Origin: Ktedonosporobacter rubrisoli
GTDB lineage: Bacteria; Chloroflexota; Ktedonobacteria; Ktedonobacterales; Ktedonobacteraceae
Assembly: GCF_004208415.1 (NCBI RefSeq)
Contig: NZ_CP035758.1
Location: 744,001-808,000, forward strand
DNA: 64,000 nucleotides
Reading direction: 5' to 3'
Shown: piece after piece, positions 24,235-32,528 of the stretch
How positions within the stretch are numbered: position 1 is the stretch's first letter
Layout of the letters: each line of letters starts with the position of its first letter
Notes under the pieces: generated by a model
Database searches by the model: none
Seen by the model: only the letters and a program-made list of their open reading frames with translations
What the model was told of the DNA's origin: nothing
Position numbers and translations under genes: made by a program

Positions 24235-25062
24235 TACTTTCTCCTCAGCCAGAAGCATAGAACCAACGCAGGATAATATCTTGCCCATGTAAGCGCTTTT
24301 ACTCTTCTAACACTTTTGCTAAAATTGCGCTCCAATCTCCTCAAGCTTCGCGAACTTGACGCCTCTTCGCCTAACCATCCAAGGTCATCTCACAACTTCA
24401 AGCCGCGTCTCATTGCCTCTTCACTATAAAAATCACGCCCTTATTTGTCAAGATAAAAATTTCGAACGTTTAGTTCATTTTCCCCGATAAGAAGGAAGAG
24501 CAGAGCACACCATCCCCGACGTATCACAATTTGGGCACACCTTCATAGGATCTTGCAGCGGCTAAGTAGCAAGATCGTATGGTAGAGCCTGAACGCCTGG
24601 AGGGCGCGGGATTGGCAAAAAAACAAAGTACATATTTTTTCCGCATCTGGCTATATTTTCTAAAACGTGCTACTATACTCTATGTGCCTATTCAGCAACG
24701 ATACTTTCTTGTGATGTTTCAGGCTGGATACTCATTCAGCCAGGAGGAAAGGAGGGAAATTGTGTTAGCACGTGTTTTAGAGCGTGAGCGGCAAGACATT
24801 GTACACCTCCTGACCTTGCACAATCAGTAGGTATCGTGTAAGAGAAATAGTATCAATCTTCTTCTTTTGCTGCCCCACCTCTCAGTGCTCTTTCCAGCTG
24901 CTCTTCTCTAGTTTGGACGAATGCTAGCATCCGATCTTTGCGCTTGACTTGCCAGATGCCGGCATGTTTCGTTGCAAGCCTGCTTAAAGAGGAAGCAAAA
25001 CCAATTAAGCTGAATAGGATGAACTATCATACCTATCATAAAGATCATTGGAGGCAGACTAA
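24235..25062. other. long AT-rich intergenic region
   Basis: About 830 bases separate the split-barrel gene from the pentapeptide gene. An 82-codon open frame (24579-24830) has no motif, no clear ribosome site and an unlikely N-terminal composition; its last 39 codons, from an internal ATG, could be a small charged peptide but nothing supports this. No RNA gene was recognised. Confidence 0.35.
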
Positions 25063-25446
25063 TTGAAGGATCGGCAATATCTTGATCTTCTCAAAGAGGG
25101 TGTTCACGTCTGGAATAAGTGGAGGCAAGAACACCCCGATATTACCCCTGATCTACGCGAGGCGGATCTGGCCTGGACCTGTTTGAGCAACGTCGATTTG
25201 AGCGGCGTAGATCTGAGAGGCGCAGACTTTACCTGGACGGATCTCTATCGAGCCAATTTGATAGGGACCAATCTAAGCCGGGCCAATCTTAGCGGCGCGG
25301 ATCTGAGCTGCACCCATCTTTATCATGCTAACTTGTCTGGTGCAGATCTCAACGGGACGCTATTGTATCGAGCGGACCTACGCGAGGCAAATCTTGGCGA
25401 AACGAATCTGCATAAGGCAGTACTTGAAGAGACCGTGCTGAACTGA
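25063..25446 (+). CDS. small pentapeptide-repeat protein
   Basis: A 127-residue protein that starts at TTG (25063) eight bases after GGAGG. The first 32 residues hold a helix-forming module (LLKEGVHVWNKWRQEHPDIT), closely similar to the start of the 765-residue pentapeptide protein at 44833. From residue 33 on it consists of A(D/N)LxxA/T repeats, for example LRGADFTWTDLYRANLIGTN, about 18 pentapeptides that should fold as a short right-handed quadrilateral helix. It is followed after 21 bases by an IF-1 gene, likely cotranscribed. Function unknown. Confidence 0.82.
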   Translation: MKDRQYLDLLKEGVHVWNKWRQEHPDITPDLREADLAWTCLSNVDLSGVDLRGADFTWTDLYRANLIGTNLSRANLSGADLSCTHLYHANLSGADLNGTLLYRADLREANLGETNLHKAVLEETVLN

Positions 25447-25467
25447 GCACGGCAAAGAAAGGATTGT

Positions 25468-25707
25468 ATGCCTAAAGAGAGAGATGAAATTCTTGTCGTT
25501 GGGGAAATAGTCGAAGTATTCCCCAAGTCCATGTTTAAAATCCAGCTCGACGAGCAGCACCAGGTAATGGCGGTACCCGCTGGACGCCTACGCTTGTCAA
25601 ACATACGTCTTGTAGCAGGCGATAAGGTTCGCGTTGCGCTCTCGCCCTATGACCTGACACGAGGCCGCATTACCTGGCGTATTAACGAAGGCCGGCAAGC
25701 TCGCTAA
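25468..25707 (+). CDS. infA: translation initiation factor IF-1 (likely extra copy)
   Basis: A 79-residue single OB-fold protein with the IF-1 pattern: VVGEIVEVFPKSMFKIQLDE, then VMAVPAGRLRLSNIRLVAGD and KVRVALSPYDLTRGRITWRI. Canonical copies read G-K-x-R at the loop; here it is AGRLRLS, a divergent version, and the tail INEGRQAR is unusual. IF-1 genes normally sit in ribosomal-protein operons; this one follows a pentapeptide gene, so it is probably a paralogue with a specialised role, though that needs the rest of the genome. Confidence 0.85.
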   Translation: MPKERDEILVVGEIVEVFPKSMFKIQLDEQHQVMAVPAGRLRLSNIRLVAGDKVRVALSPYDLTRGRITWRINEGRQAR

Positions 25708-25850
25708 GCAGGAGCCTTCAGCTTTGTGTGCAAAAACATTTATATAGCACATTCCTGCTGTGCCCTTCCCATGTTGAGCGGTCAGGGGCTTTTCTCAGCC
25801 CACTGAAGGGCATCAAAGTCCTGCCGCTCAGTTGCACTTGATAAATCCTT

Positions 25851-25889
25851 GCTGCTCCTCCCTTACAGAATTTGGAGGGGAAGAGCAGC
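25851..25889. terminator. bidirectional hairpin terminator
   Basis: GCTGCTC (25851-25857) pairs with GAGCAGC (25883-25889), and the adjoining CTCCC with GGAGGGG extends the stem with a small bulge. It lies between the convergent IF-1 and MFS genes and is followed by AAAA on the plus strand (TTTT on the minus). Confidence 0.6.
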
Positions 25890-25908
25890 AAAAACCTGCC
25901 AGCAGAGT

Positions 25909-27630
25909 TTAGGGCTCTCTGGTCAGGACACCCTTCACACTTTTTTGCAAAGGCTCTTTTTCCTCCTTCTGCTCCTTACGCTGCCCGGGAATCAACAAAG
26001 AGCTGAATGCTCCCAGCAACACGAAGAGAGCTGCGACTCGCGCGGCATTGCGCGTCCCACTGGTAGCAGCAAGATCATAGATGTCTTTGATGGTCTTCTC
26101 AAGGAGTGCCGGAGGCAGGGAGGTAGCTGGCGAGGACGACCCTGAGCCAGGATTGGCAATGTGTATATCTCCTCCGCGGCCACCGACAGCGCCTGCATCG
26201 AAGGCCTGCTCAATGGAGGGTTTGAAGCCAGCAGGAATGATGGCGCTCTTGCTCACCTCTGCAGTTGCGGTAGCGCTTAGCGAGCTTGCCAGAACCACGC
26301 CTAACACGGCGACTCCAATGGCGGCGCCCACCTGTTGAAGCGTATTGTTGGCTCCAGATCCCGCTCCGTAATGCCGAGGCGGAATGTCACTAAGCACAAC
26401 ACTGGTCAACTGGACAATAGCCAGACCTAAACCCAGGCCATAGAGCAAAAAGATCGGCGCGAAGACCAGGATAGGGGTCGTGGGCTCTATGAAGAGGCTG
26501 ATCAGAAAAATGGCGATAGTTTCCACAAGCATACCCAGGGCTACAACCCATTTGGGGCCAAAGCGGGCTGCCAGGACCCCGGCAAGAGGTGCAGTGATAA
26601 ATGAGCCAAGCGCGAATGGCAAGAAGACAAGACCTGTCTCAAAAGCTGTTAATCCACGCGCGCTCTGCAAGTAGATTGACATGAAAAAGAGTATGCCAAA
26701 TTCGCCAAGATTGACGACGGCGACCGTGAAGAGGCCAAAGCGAAAACCAGGGTAATGTAACAGGCTGAAGTTGAAAAGCGGGTCCTGCCCTCGTTTGAGC
26801 AATAGCTGCTCATACCATACAAATGCGCCAAGCGCAATCACGGCCCCGACAAGCAAGGCACAGGAGAAAGAAATACCTCCCACAGGCCAGGAGAATGAAC
26901 CGATGCTGAAAGTCTCTTTTGGAACGAACCAGCCGTAGGTCTGCCCTTCTGTCAATCCCAGAATGGCAGCAGCAAGCCCAAGAGAGACAAGGAGGATACC
27001 TGGCACATCTAGAGAAAGTTTCTGCTGTTCATCGCGTGACTCATCAAGCCAGAGGAAGCTCCCGATAATCACCACAGCCCCAATGGGAATGTTAATCAAA
27101 AAGGCCCACTGCCAGCTGACAGCAGTGGCAAACCAGCCTCCCAATAAGGGGCCAATCGCTCCGGCAATTCCCGCTGTTGCGCCCCACACGCCAAAGGCAA
27201 TATCACGCGACCGCCCACTAAAGGAGGCCGAGAGCAGGGAAAGCGCCGCCGGAGAGGCCATAGCAGCGCCCATTCCTTGTATGACACGCCCAATAAGCAC
27301 AATGCTGATGTTAGGAGCGAAACTTACGCATGCAGAGCCAATAATAAAGCAGACTACGCCCGCCACAAAAATACGCCTCCGGCCAAGACTATCGCTCAAT
27401 CTTCCCCAGGTGATAATGAACGCCCCAAAAACAACTGAATAAGATGCACTGACCCATTCTAAATCGCTGAGTGTGGCCCCAAACTGGTTGCGCATGGCTG
27501 GCAAGGTGACATTGACTACTGTGCTATCCAGAACCGTAATTGCCAGGGAAAGGCTGAGGATGAGCAGGGATAACCATTGGCGCCCACTCGGGCGCGACTC
27601 AACCGGAAACGCCGCTTCATGTGTGTTCAC
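25909..27630 (-). CDS. MFS efflux transporter, DHA2 (14 TM, EmrB/QacA type)
   Basis: A 573-residue drug/H+ antiporter. Motif A is WGRLSDSLGRRRIFVAG; motif C is GIAGAIGPLLGGWFATAVSW in TM5; DHA2-specific VLDSTVVNVTLPAMRNQF lies in TM1. The frame continues upstream to 27711, but GTG 27630 (VNTHEAAF...) is preferred because AAAGGA precedes it and the longer version starts inside a candidate operator. A large exterior loop occurs near the C-terminus (AGAVGGRGGDIHIANPGSG). The TetR gene upstream in the same direction is its likely repressor. Substrate unknown. Confidence 0.87.
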   Translation of the reverse strand: MNTHEAAFPVESRPSGRQWLSLLILSLSLAITVLDSTVVNVTLPAMRNQFGATLSDLEWVSASYSVVFGAFIITWGRLSDSLGRRRIFVAGVVCFIIGSACVSFAPNISIVLIGRVIQGMGAAMASPAALSLLSASFSGRSRDIAFGVWGATAGIAGAIGPLLGGWFATAVSWQWAFLINIPIGAVVIIGSFLWLDESRDEQQKLSLDVPGILLVSLGLAAAILGLTEGQTYGWFVPKETFSIGSFSWPVGGISFSCALLVGAVIALGAFVWYEQLLLKRGQDPLFNFSLLHYPGFRFGLFTVAVVNLGEFGILFFMSIYLQSARGLTAFETGLVFLPFALGSFITAPLAGVLAARFGPKWVVALGMLVETIAIFLISLFIEPTTPILVFAPIFLLYGLGLGLAIVQLTSVVLSDIPPRHYGAGSGANNTLQQVGAAIGVAVLGVVLASSLSATATAEVSKSAIIPAGFKPSIEQAFDAGAVGGRGGDIHIANPGSGSSSPATSLPPALLEKTIKDIYDLAATSGTRNAARVAALFVLLGAFSSLLIPGQRKEQKEEKEPLQKSVKGVLTREP

Positions 27631-27705
27631 AAGTGCAGTCCTTTCACTGATATAGGGACGGTCGTGCGACACGACGCTCCCCATTCCTTGATTTTTTCGA
27701 TGGTT

Positions 27706-27721
27706 CACCAAACAATTGGTG
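27706..27721. promoter_or_regulatory. candidate TetR operator (site 2)
   Basis: CACCAA-ACAA-TTGGTG is a perfect dyad just upstream of the efflux-pump gene and downstream of its TetR gene. The CACCAA half-site also occurs at the upstream site at 28371-28388. Confidence 0.5.
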
Positions 27722-27750
27722 GGTTACGAACACAAAAAAAAGAGAGTGGA

Positions 27751-28356
27751 CTATTGGCTTGCACTCTCATGCTTGCGCAGACCCGCGACAAGAATATCCA
27801 GTATTTCCCTCGCTATCTCCTGGCGAGCCACTGTGGTAATTGGCCCCGGGATGGCATAGATACTTTCAACCATACCAAGCACGGCTCCCGCCACATGCGC
27901 AAAATCGTGCTGCCCAATTTCACCTCGCTCATATCCGCTACGAAGCGCGCTCTCGATAGGCGCAAGCATAGAGCTATAGGCAACTTCGGTAATTCGCTGA
28001 GTATGTACAGGATCGAGGGCAGGCATATCCGAATATATTAGCCGGACCAGATCCATTGGCGGCTGAGAGAGCAACCAATCAGCTATGGCATAAAGCGAGG
28101 CCAGGAGATCTGGCGCAGCCTGGGCAATGGCCTCACGAAGCCCCTGCTGATGGCGGCGAAAGTTTCGCTCAATCACTTCCATGAAAAGCTGTTCCTTTCC
28201 CCCGGGGATATGATAGTAGAGCGTTGTATGATGCACACCAACGCTGCTGGCAATATCGCGCAAGGTGACGGCGCGATACCCGCGTTGCGCGAATAGTTTC
28301 TCGGCTCCATCAAGTACACGCTCGCGCGCTTCGGTAGACTCAAATGATTGTGGCAT
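27751..28356 (-). CDS. TetR-family repressor of adjacent efflux pump
   Basis: A 201-residue TetR-type protein. The helix-turn-helix is in YRAVTLRDIASSVGVHHTTL followed by YYHIPGGKEQLFMEVIERNF, with YYHI-PGGKE the usual TetR signature. The C-terminal ligand domain is about 130 residues. The start follows GGGGAG. It is transcribed toward and probably with the DHA2 pump gene, and candidate binding sites lie upstream of both genes. It therefore likely represses itself and the pump until a pump substrate binds; that is inferred from arrangement. Confidence 0.88.
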   Translation of the reverse strand: MPQSFESTEARERVLDGAEKLFAQRGYRAVTLRDIASSVGVHHTTLYYHIPGGKEQLFMEVIERNFRRHQQGLREAIAQAAPDLLASLYAIADWLLSQPPMDLVRLIYSDMPALDPVHTQRITEVAYSSMLAPIESALRSGYERGEIGQHDFAHVAGAVLGMVESIYAIPGPITTVARQEIAREILDILVAGLRKHESASQ

Positions 28357-28370
28357 GCTATTTTCTCCCC

Positions 28371-28388
28371 ACCAACATGTTTGTTAGT
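28371..28388. promoter_or_regulatory. candidate TetR operator (site 1)
   Basis: ACCAACATGTTTGTTAGT is an imperfect dyad (halves ACCAACATG and, reversed, ACTAACAAA) starting 15 bases upstream of the TetR start. Position and half-site similarity to 27706-27721 suggest autoregulation. Confidence 0.5.
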
Positions 28389-28518
28389 ACCACTATAACA
28401 AAGAACAATCCACCTGTCAACGCCTTTTCCATCTGCTCTCAGGGTTTTGCAGTTCTGGTTTGTGTACCGCCCGGCGCGGCAACGGGGCAGGAGCAACTAG
28501 CTGGCTTGCCTCTCAGCT

Positions 28519-28728
28519 TTATGCTCCTCTTGTAATGACAGAAGATGGCAGCCCGACTCTGACCTGAAATTCCTGCCATGAGTTATAGAGTATCTGATCC
28601 TCCCTGAGCCAGCGCAGCGCCTTGAGAAAGACCGTGCTGGTCATGTCTTCGGCCAAGGTGGGATCGCCGATCTTATTGGAGATAAAACGTTGGAGATCAG
28701 CAGCATACGCGCGGTAAATCTCCGCCAA
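28519..28728 (-). pseudogene. truncated ECF sigma factor (region 2 only)
   Basis: A 69-codon frame starting at TTG encodes sigma region 2.1-2.2: IYRAYAADLQRFISNKIGDP then TLAEDMTSTVFLKALRWLRE. After this the sequence (ILYNSWQEFQVRVG...) is unrelated and region 4 is absent. The matched segment is well conserved, so the truncation may be recent. There is no good ribosome site. Confidence 0.6.
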
Positions 28729-29041
28729 TCAGTTTAAGCGATCCTGTCGGCGCGCGTGGTTGGAAAATTGCATAGCGCAATGGTTCCTTTCCGAGACTCT
28801 CAGATTTTTCACTTTAGTATTCAGGGAGACGTTACAGCCAGAAGTAAAGTAGAAGCCTTATCGCACAAAATTTCTAATATGATATACTCATTTCATTACA
28901 CATCTTTTATAGGAGTTTATTTTATGTCAACTGGCCAGGGAAGGTCGTTTTCAACGCTGCAAAATGCAGGTTGAAGAACTCCTCACTAACGCCTGAGGGA
29001 AAGATGATGGGGCAATCTAATGAAAGGAAGCAGAGATCCAG

Positions 29042-29920
29042 ATGGACAAACGAGCTCCGTACATTCATGCCATCCAGGATGCTTACCCCGATCTCTCCAT
29101 TGAAACCGTACAGCTCAATCAGCATGGGCAATTCAATGATATTCTCGTCGTGAATAACGAGAGCATCTTTCGCTTTCCCAAAACGCAACGTGAGGCAGCC
29201 AGATTGGGCACAGAAATCGCACTTCTGCGGAGTTTACAAAGTCATGTGACGCTTCCCATTCCTGATCCCCTGTACCAGAGCAAGGAAGCCACTTCTATTG
29301 GCCAGATCTTTATGGGATATCGTCTGCTGCCAGGGGAGCCACTCTGGCCTGAAACACTCAAGGCTCTCAAAGACGAAGAAGTGCAGCACCTGGCAGATCA
29401 ATTAGCGACGTTTCTCCGCCAACTCCATACTATTCCTGTGGATGCACTTGAGGTGAAGCTTCCAGACTTTCAGGGATGTGAAGAATGGAGAGATTTGTAC
29501 AAGCGCTTTCGGAGCAAACTGTTTCCTTTCATGCGGCCGGATGCACGCTGCCTGGTCGCTGAGCAGTTCGAAGATTTCTTGAGCGATGAGCGCAACTGTC
29601 ACTACACCCCAACCCTCGTTCATGGCGATTTTGGGAGATCTAACATTCTCTACAATGCCGAGACGAAAAGCATTAGTGGGATCATCGACTTCAGCTCAGC
29701 AGGATGGGGCGATCCCGCTGTCGATTTTGCAGCTATTCTCAGCCCTGTCTGCTATGGAGAGCCATTTCTTGAACGCTTTTCTGTCCATTATCCAGGAATC
29801 GAGGCATTGTTGTCACGCGCTCGCTTCTATGTAGGAACGTTCGCCTTGCAGGAAGCCTTATTTGGCCTGGAAGACGGCGATCGAGAAGCTTTTGAACGCG
29901 GGATTGTAGAATACCGATAA
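29042..29920 (+). CDS. aminoglycoside-phosphotransferase-family kinase
   Basis: A 292-residue kinase-fold phosphotransferase. The catalytic loop is TLVHGDFGRSNILYNAETK (HGDFGRSN, about residues 196-203) and the metal-binding segment is ISGIIDFSSAGWGDPAVDFA (IIDFSSAGWGDP). The N-lobe has IFRFPKTQREAARLGTEIAL with the ATP-contacting Lys. Spacing fits the APH family, whose members phosphorylate aminoglycosides, homoserine or other alcohols. Whether it confers drug resistance cannot be known from sequence. The start is preceded by AAAGGAAG. It is monocistronic. Confidence 0.87.
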   Translation: MDKRAPYIHAIQDAYPDLSIETVQLNQHGQFNDILVVNNESIFRFPKTQREAARLGTEIALLRSLQSHVTLPIPDPLYQSKEATSIGQIFMGYRLLPGEPLWPETLKALKDEEVQHLADQLATFLRQLHTIPVDALEVKLPDFQGCEEWRDLYKRFRSKLFPFMRPDARCLVAEQFEDFLSDERNCHYTPTLVHGDFGRSNILYNAETKSISGIIDFSSAGWGDPAVDFAAILSPVCYGEPFLERFSVHYPGIEALLSRARFYVGTFALQEALFGLEDGDREAFERGIVEYR

Positions 29921-29942
29921 CGTTTGCCCCTGCTCACAGACG

Positions 29943-29956
29943 CGCCCGTACGGGCG
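29943..29956. terminator. GC-rich palindrome between convergent genes
   Basis: CGCCCGTACGGGCG is a perfect 14-base palindrome centred between the phosphotransferase stop and the convergent glycosyltransferase. It may act as a compact transcription stop; the loop would be very tight. Confidence 0.4.
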
Positions 29957-29977
29957 GGAAATGGCAAGAGACGCATT

Positions 29978-31174
29978 TTATTTTTGCTCCTTGTATTGTC
30001 GCCCTTTCCATTCTACGCCTTTGCGACGATAATACCAGCGAATCGAGTTCACAAGGATGAGGCAGTCAAACAGTATTGAGATGGGATGTAGCAAACAGAG
30101 CAGGAGCATCATTCCACGCGCCCTATGCTCAAAACGCAAAGAGAGCATTATACGCATCATTACAGGTAATGCAGAACTTAGCGCTGCAAGCACTATCAGG
30201 GACAGTGATTGCGGAACAAACAGTGAATACAACAGGAATGCTGGCGGCAGAACATAGAGCAGCAGGTTGAGAAGAAGCCCAAACAGGGCAAACATCAGCG
30301 AATGGCAGTAGAACGCGAAGTAATTTCGTGAGTATCCCCTCCAGACCTCAGCCAGAGAGCGGTACATCCGGCAGCGGACCAACAAGAACGCATCAACGAA
30401 GAGCAGGCGATAGCCAGCTGCTCTGGCTTCCCGTGCTAACTCGACATCCTCCAGGAGCGTGCCTTTCACCGCGGTATGCCCTCCAATAGCCTCATATGCC
30501 GAGCGCTCGAAGCAGAGGAGTTGACCGTTCCCGGTTGCCAGAATTGGTTCCTTACTTCGATTCAGAAGGGCAATAGGGAGAGAGGACAGATTCAGAAAAT
30601 TGAGGGAGGGCATGATCAGGCGTTCTCCAAAACTGCTCAAGATGTATTCAGGTTGAGCAGTCAACATCTGTACAGTATGTTGCTTCATACAAGCAAGTAC
30701 AGAGGCAATCGTGTCAGGATCATGGATGGTATCGGCATCAGTAAAGAACAGGAAATCGCCTTGCGCGACCTGTGAGAGCTGATGGCAGGCGAAGTTTTTG
30801 CCTGCCCATCCAGCCGGCAGTTCGGCACCTCGGAAAAGGCGAAGTCGTCCCTTTTGATCTGGCGGCAACGCCTCAATGATGTGCACAACTATCTCTGCCG
30901 TCGCATCATCGCTATTGTCATCCAGCACAAGCACTTCCAATCGCTCGTACCGCTGTGCTACTAGAGAACGAACACAGGCCGCGATATTCTTCTCCTCATT
31001 GCGTGCTGGGACCAGGATTGAGAAGAACGGTGCGCTTTGCTGCTCCTCCTTTTTCATATGGATAGGTCTCAAACGTGAGAAAGTGAGTAGGTTCAGGATG
31101 AGGATGACCAGGAAGATGGAGATGAGGCCAGAGCTCATGCACAGAAGTAGAAACGGTAGATCGAATGCGAACAT
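29978..31174 (-). CDS. family 2 glycosyltransferase, membrane-bound (CrtQ-like)
   Basis: A 398-residue membrane glycosyltransferase. One N-terminal membrane span is followed by a GT-A domain: FFSILVPARNEEKNIAACVR, VLVLDDNSDDATAEIV, the DxD motif in DFLFFTDADTIHDPDTI, the acceptor region TGNGQLLCFERSAYEAIGGH, and the acidic EDVELAREARAAGYRL (ED motif). RGYSRNYFAFY follows, then three or four C-terminal membrane spans. This layout matches the carotenoid or hopanoid-linked family (CrtQ/HpnB). No other carotenoid gene is nearby, so the acceptor is uncertain. Confidence 0.85.
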   Translation of the reverse strand: MFAFDLPFLLLCMSSGLISIFLVILILNLLTFSRLRPIHMKKEEQQSAPFFSILVPARNEEKNIAACVRSLVAQRYERLEVLVLDDNSDDATAEIVVHIIEALPPDQKGRLRLFRGAELPAGWAGKNFACHQLSQVAQGDFLFFTDADTIHDPDTIASVLACMKQHTVQMLTAQPEYILSSFGERLIMPSLNFLNLSSLPIALLNRSKEPILATGNGQLLCFERSAYEAIGGHTAVKGTLLEDVELAREARAAGYRLLFVDAFLLVRCRMYRSLAEVWRGYSRNYFAFYCHSLMFALFGLLLNLLLYVLPPAFLLYSLFVPQSLSLIVLAALSSALPVMMRIMLSLRFEHRARGMMLLLCLLHPISILFDCLILVNSIRWYYRRKGVEWKGRQYKEQK

Positions 31175-31331
31175 TTTTACTGCCTTTCTATCTTATTTAG
31201 GAGATTGCTTGATGGTTTCGTTTCTTGATATGTTTATGAAGGCTGCCTCAGAGAGCTTTCTTGATAGGGAATCAAGCGACTTGTCGCCAACATAGCCAAC
31301 ATCAATTGAGCGAGTACAGCCGCCGTAAACG

Positions 31332-32156
31332 TCATAAGCCCTGATCGAAGTGCCAGATAGTAGTAGAACTATCCTGTCGTTCTACAAGCAGAGAGATTAC
31401 TGCATCAGCTCTATTCTCCTCAACGCGAAAAAAGGGGTGAAAGCTCATCATAGGCCCTTCGACGAGTAGCTCGCTTTCACCATGTCCTAAAAAGAGCAGC
31501 GCAAGGCCCGTATCCTTTGTCTGTACATTGCGTGTCAGCAACAGCAGCGTTTCTGGCAAAGGCGTCCACAAAGTGGCAGAGAGGGGAGGCTGGACCCACC
31601 CGATAACCTCACGATCAATGGAGAGCTCGATGAGTCGATGCCAATCCGTATCGAATACCTGGCACCCCCGCTGTGTAAGCTGATAGAGGCGCTGCCCATC
31701 CTTGCTCCAGCGTGGGGCCTCAGACACCCTTGTGCCTCCTGTAGAAAGCCCCAAAGCCTCATCGAGTGTGCGTAGCTCTTGTGGACGGGTCGATCCATCA
31801 GCAGAGACGACAAAGAGGCGCTCGTGCGTGACTTCCTCAGCAAGCCTCTCTATAGACGTGTAGGCAAGCCAACGACTGTCCGGGGACCAGTTGAGCGCCT
31901 GGCCATTATTCAGTGGCACACAACGCGCAAGCACCTGACTATGCCCTCCATCGAGTGAGAGACTGATGAGATCACAGAAAAAGTGTTGGCGCAGAGCATG
32001 TTGCGCACGAGAACGAAACAGAGCCACCGCGTGACCATCGGGAGCCAGTTTCCACCCGCTGAAAACTCGCTGGTCTCTGGTCAGGCTACGCGCATTCCCA
32101 GTGGTGGAGCGTTGTATATGCAACAGCAGATCAAGAGCTTGTTGTGTTCGGTTCAT
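31332..32156 (-). CDS. TolB/WD40-like propeller fragment protein
   Basis: A 274-residue protein with repeated blade patterns: GWKLAPDGHAVALFRSRAQH, LNWSPDSRWLAYTSIER, PRWSKDGQRLYQLTQ. These are the W(S/A)PDG(K/R)xLxY type seen in TolB and in the N-terminal propellers of S9 peptidases. No peptidase domain follows and there is no signal peptide, so it may be a free-standing half-propeller or a remnant. ATG 32156 is chosen because of GGAGG five bases upstream. Function unknown. Confidence 0.65.
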   Translation of the reverse strand: MNRTQQALDLLLHIQRSTTGNARSLTRDQRVFSGWKLAPDGHAVALFRSRAQHALRQHFFCDLISLSLDGGHSQVLARCVPLNNGQALNWSPDSRWLAYTSIERLAEEVTHERLFVVSADGSTRPQELRTLDEALGLSTGGTRVSEAPRWSKDGQRLYQLTQRGCQVFDTDWHRLIELSIDREVIGWVQPPLSATLWTPLPETLLLLTRNVQTKDTGLALLFLGHGESELLVEGPMMSFHPFFRVEENRADAVISLLVERQDSSTTIWHFDQGL

Positions 32157-32528
32157 ATAAGCCTCCATGCAAAACGAAGTGGATGAGAGGAGTATAGCGT
32201 TTGAGGGCCTGCCTGTGATCACCTATAGGTAGCTATTTTTCTGTTGACATTCGGGGGACCCTTCAAGCAAGGGCCGCAAGAGAGCATACAGAGAATGTGA
32301 TCTCGTTCCCCCAAAAGTTGGGTCTCTTTTTCCCCCAGAAAGGTGTGCATCTCCTCGATGGGAAGGTGATATACTTTCACTGTGCTACTCTCTGAAAGGA
32401 GTATCTTGACAGGTGTTTCATCCCTCTGCTAGAGAAAGATTACCTACAATGTCCAAGCTATTCTCTCGTCGGCATCATCCTTCCTCAAACCGCGATCCCT
32501 TCCCCCGCTTGGCTTCTCAAGCTTACAG

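Noticed and set aside
24579..24830. An 82-codon open frame in a long gap
   Set aside because: No ribosome site or motif, and composition like surrounding noncoding DNA; a shorter internal start could not be supported.
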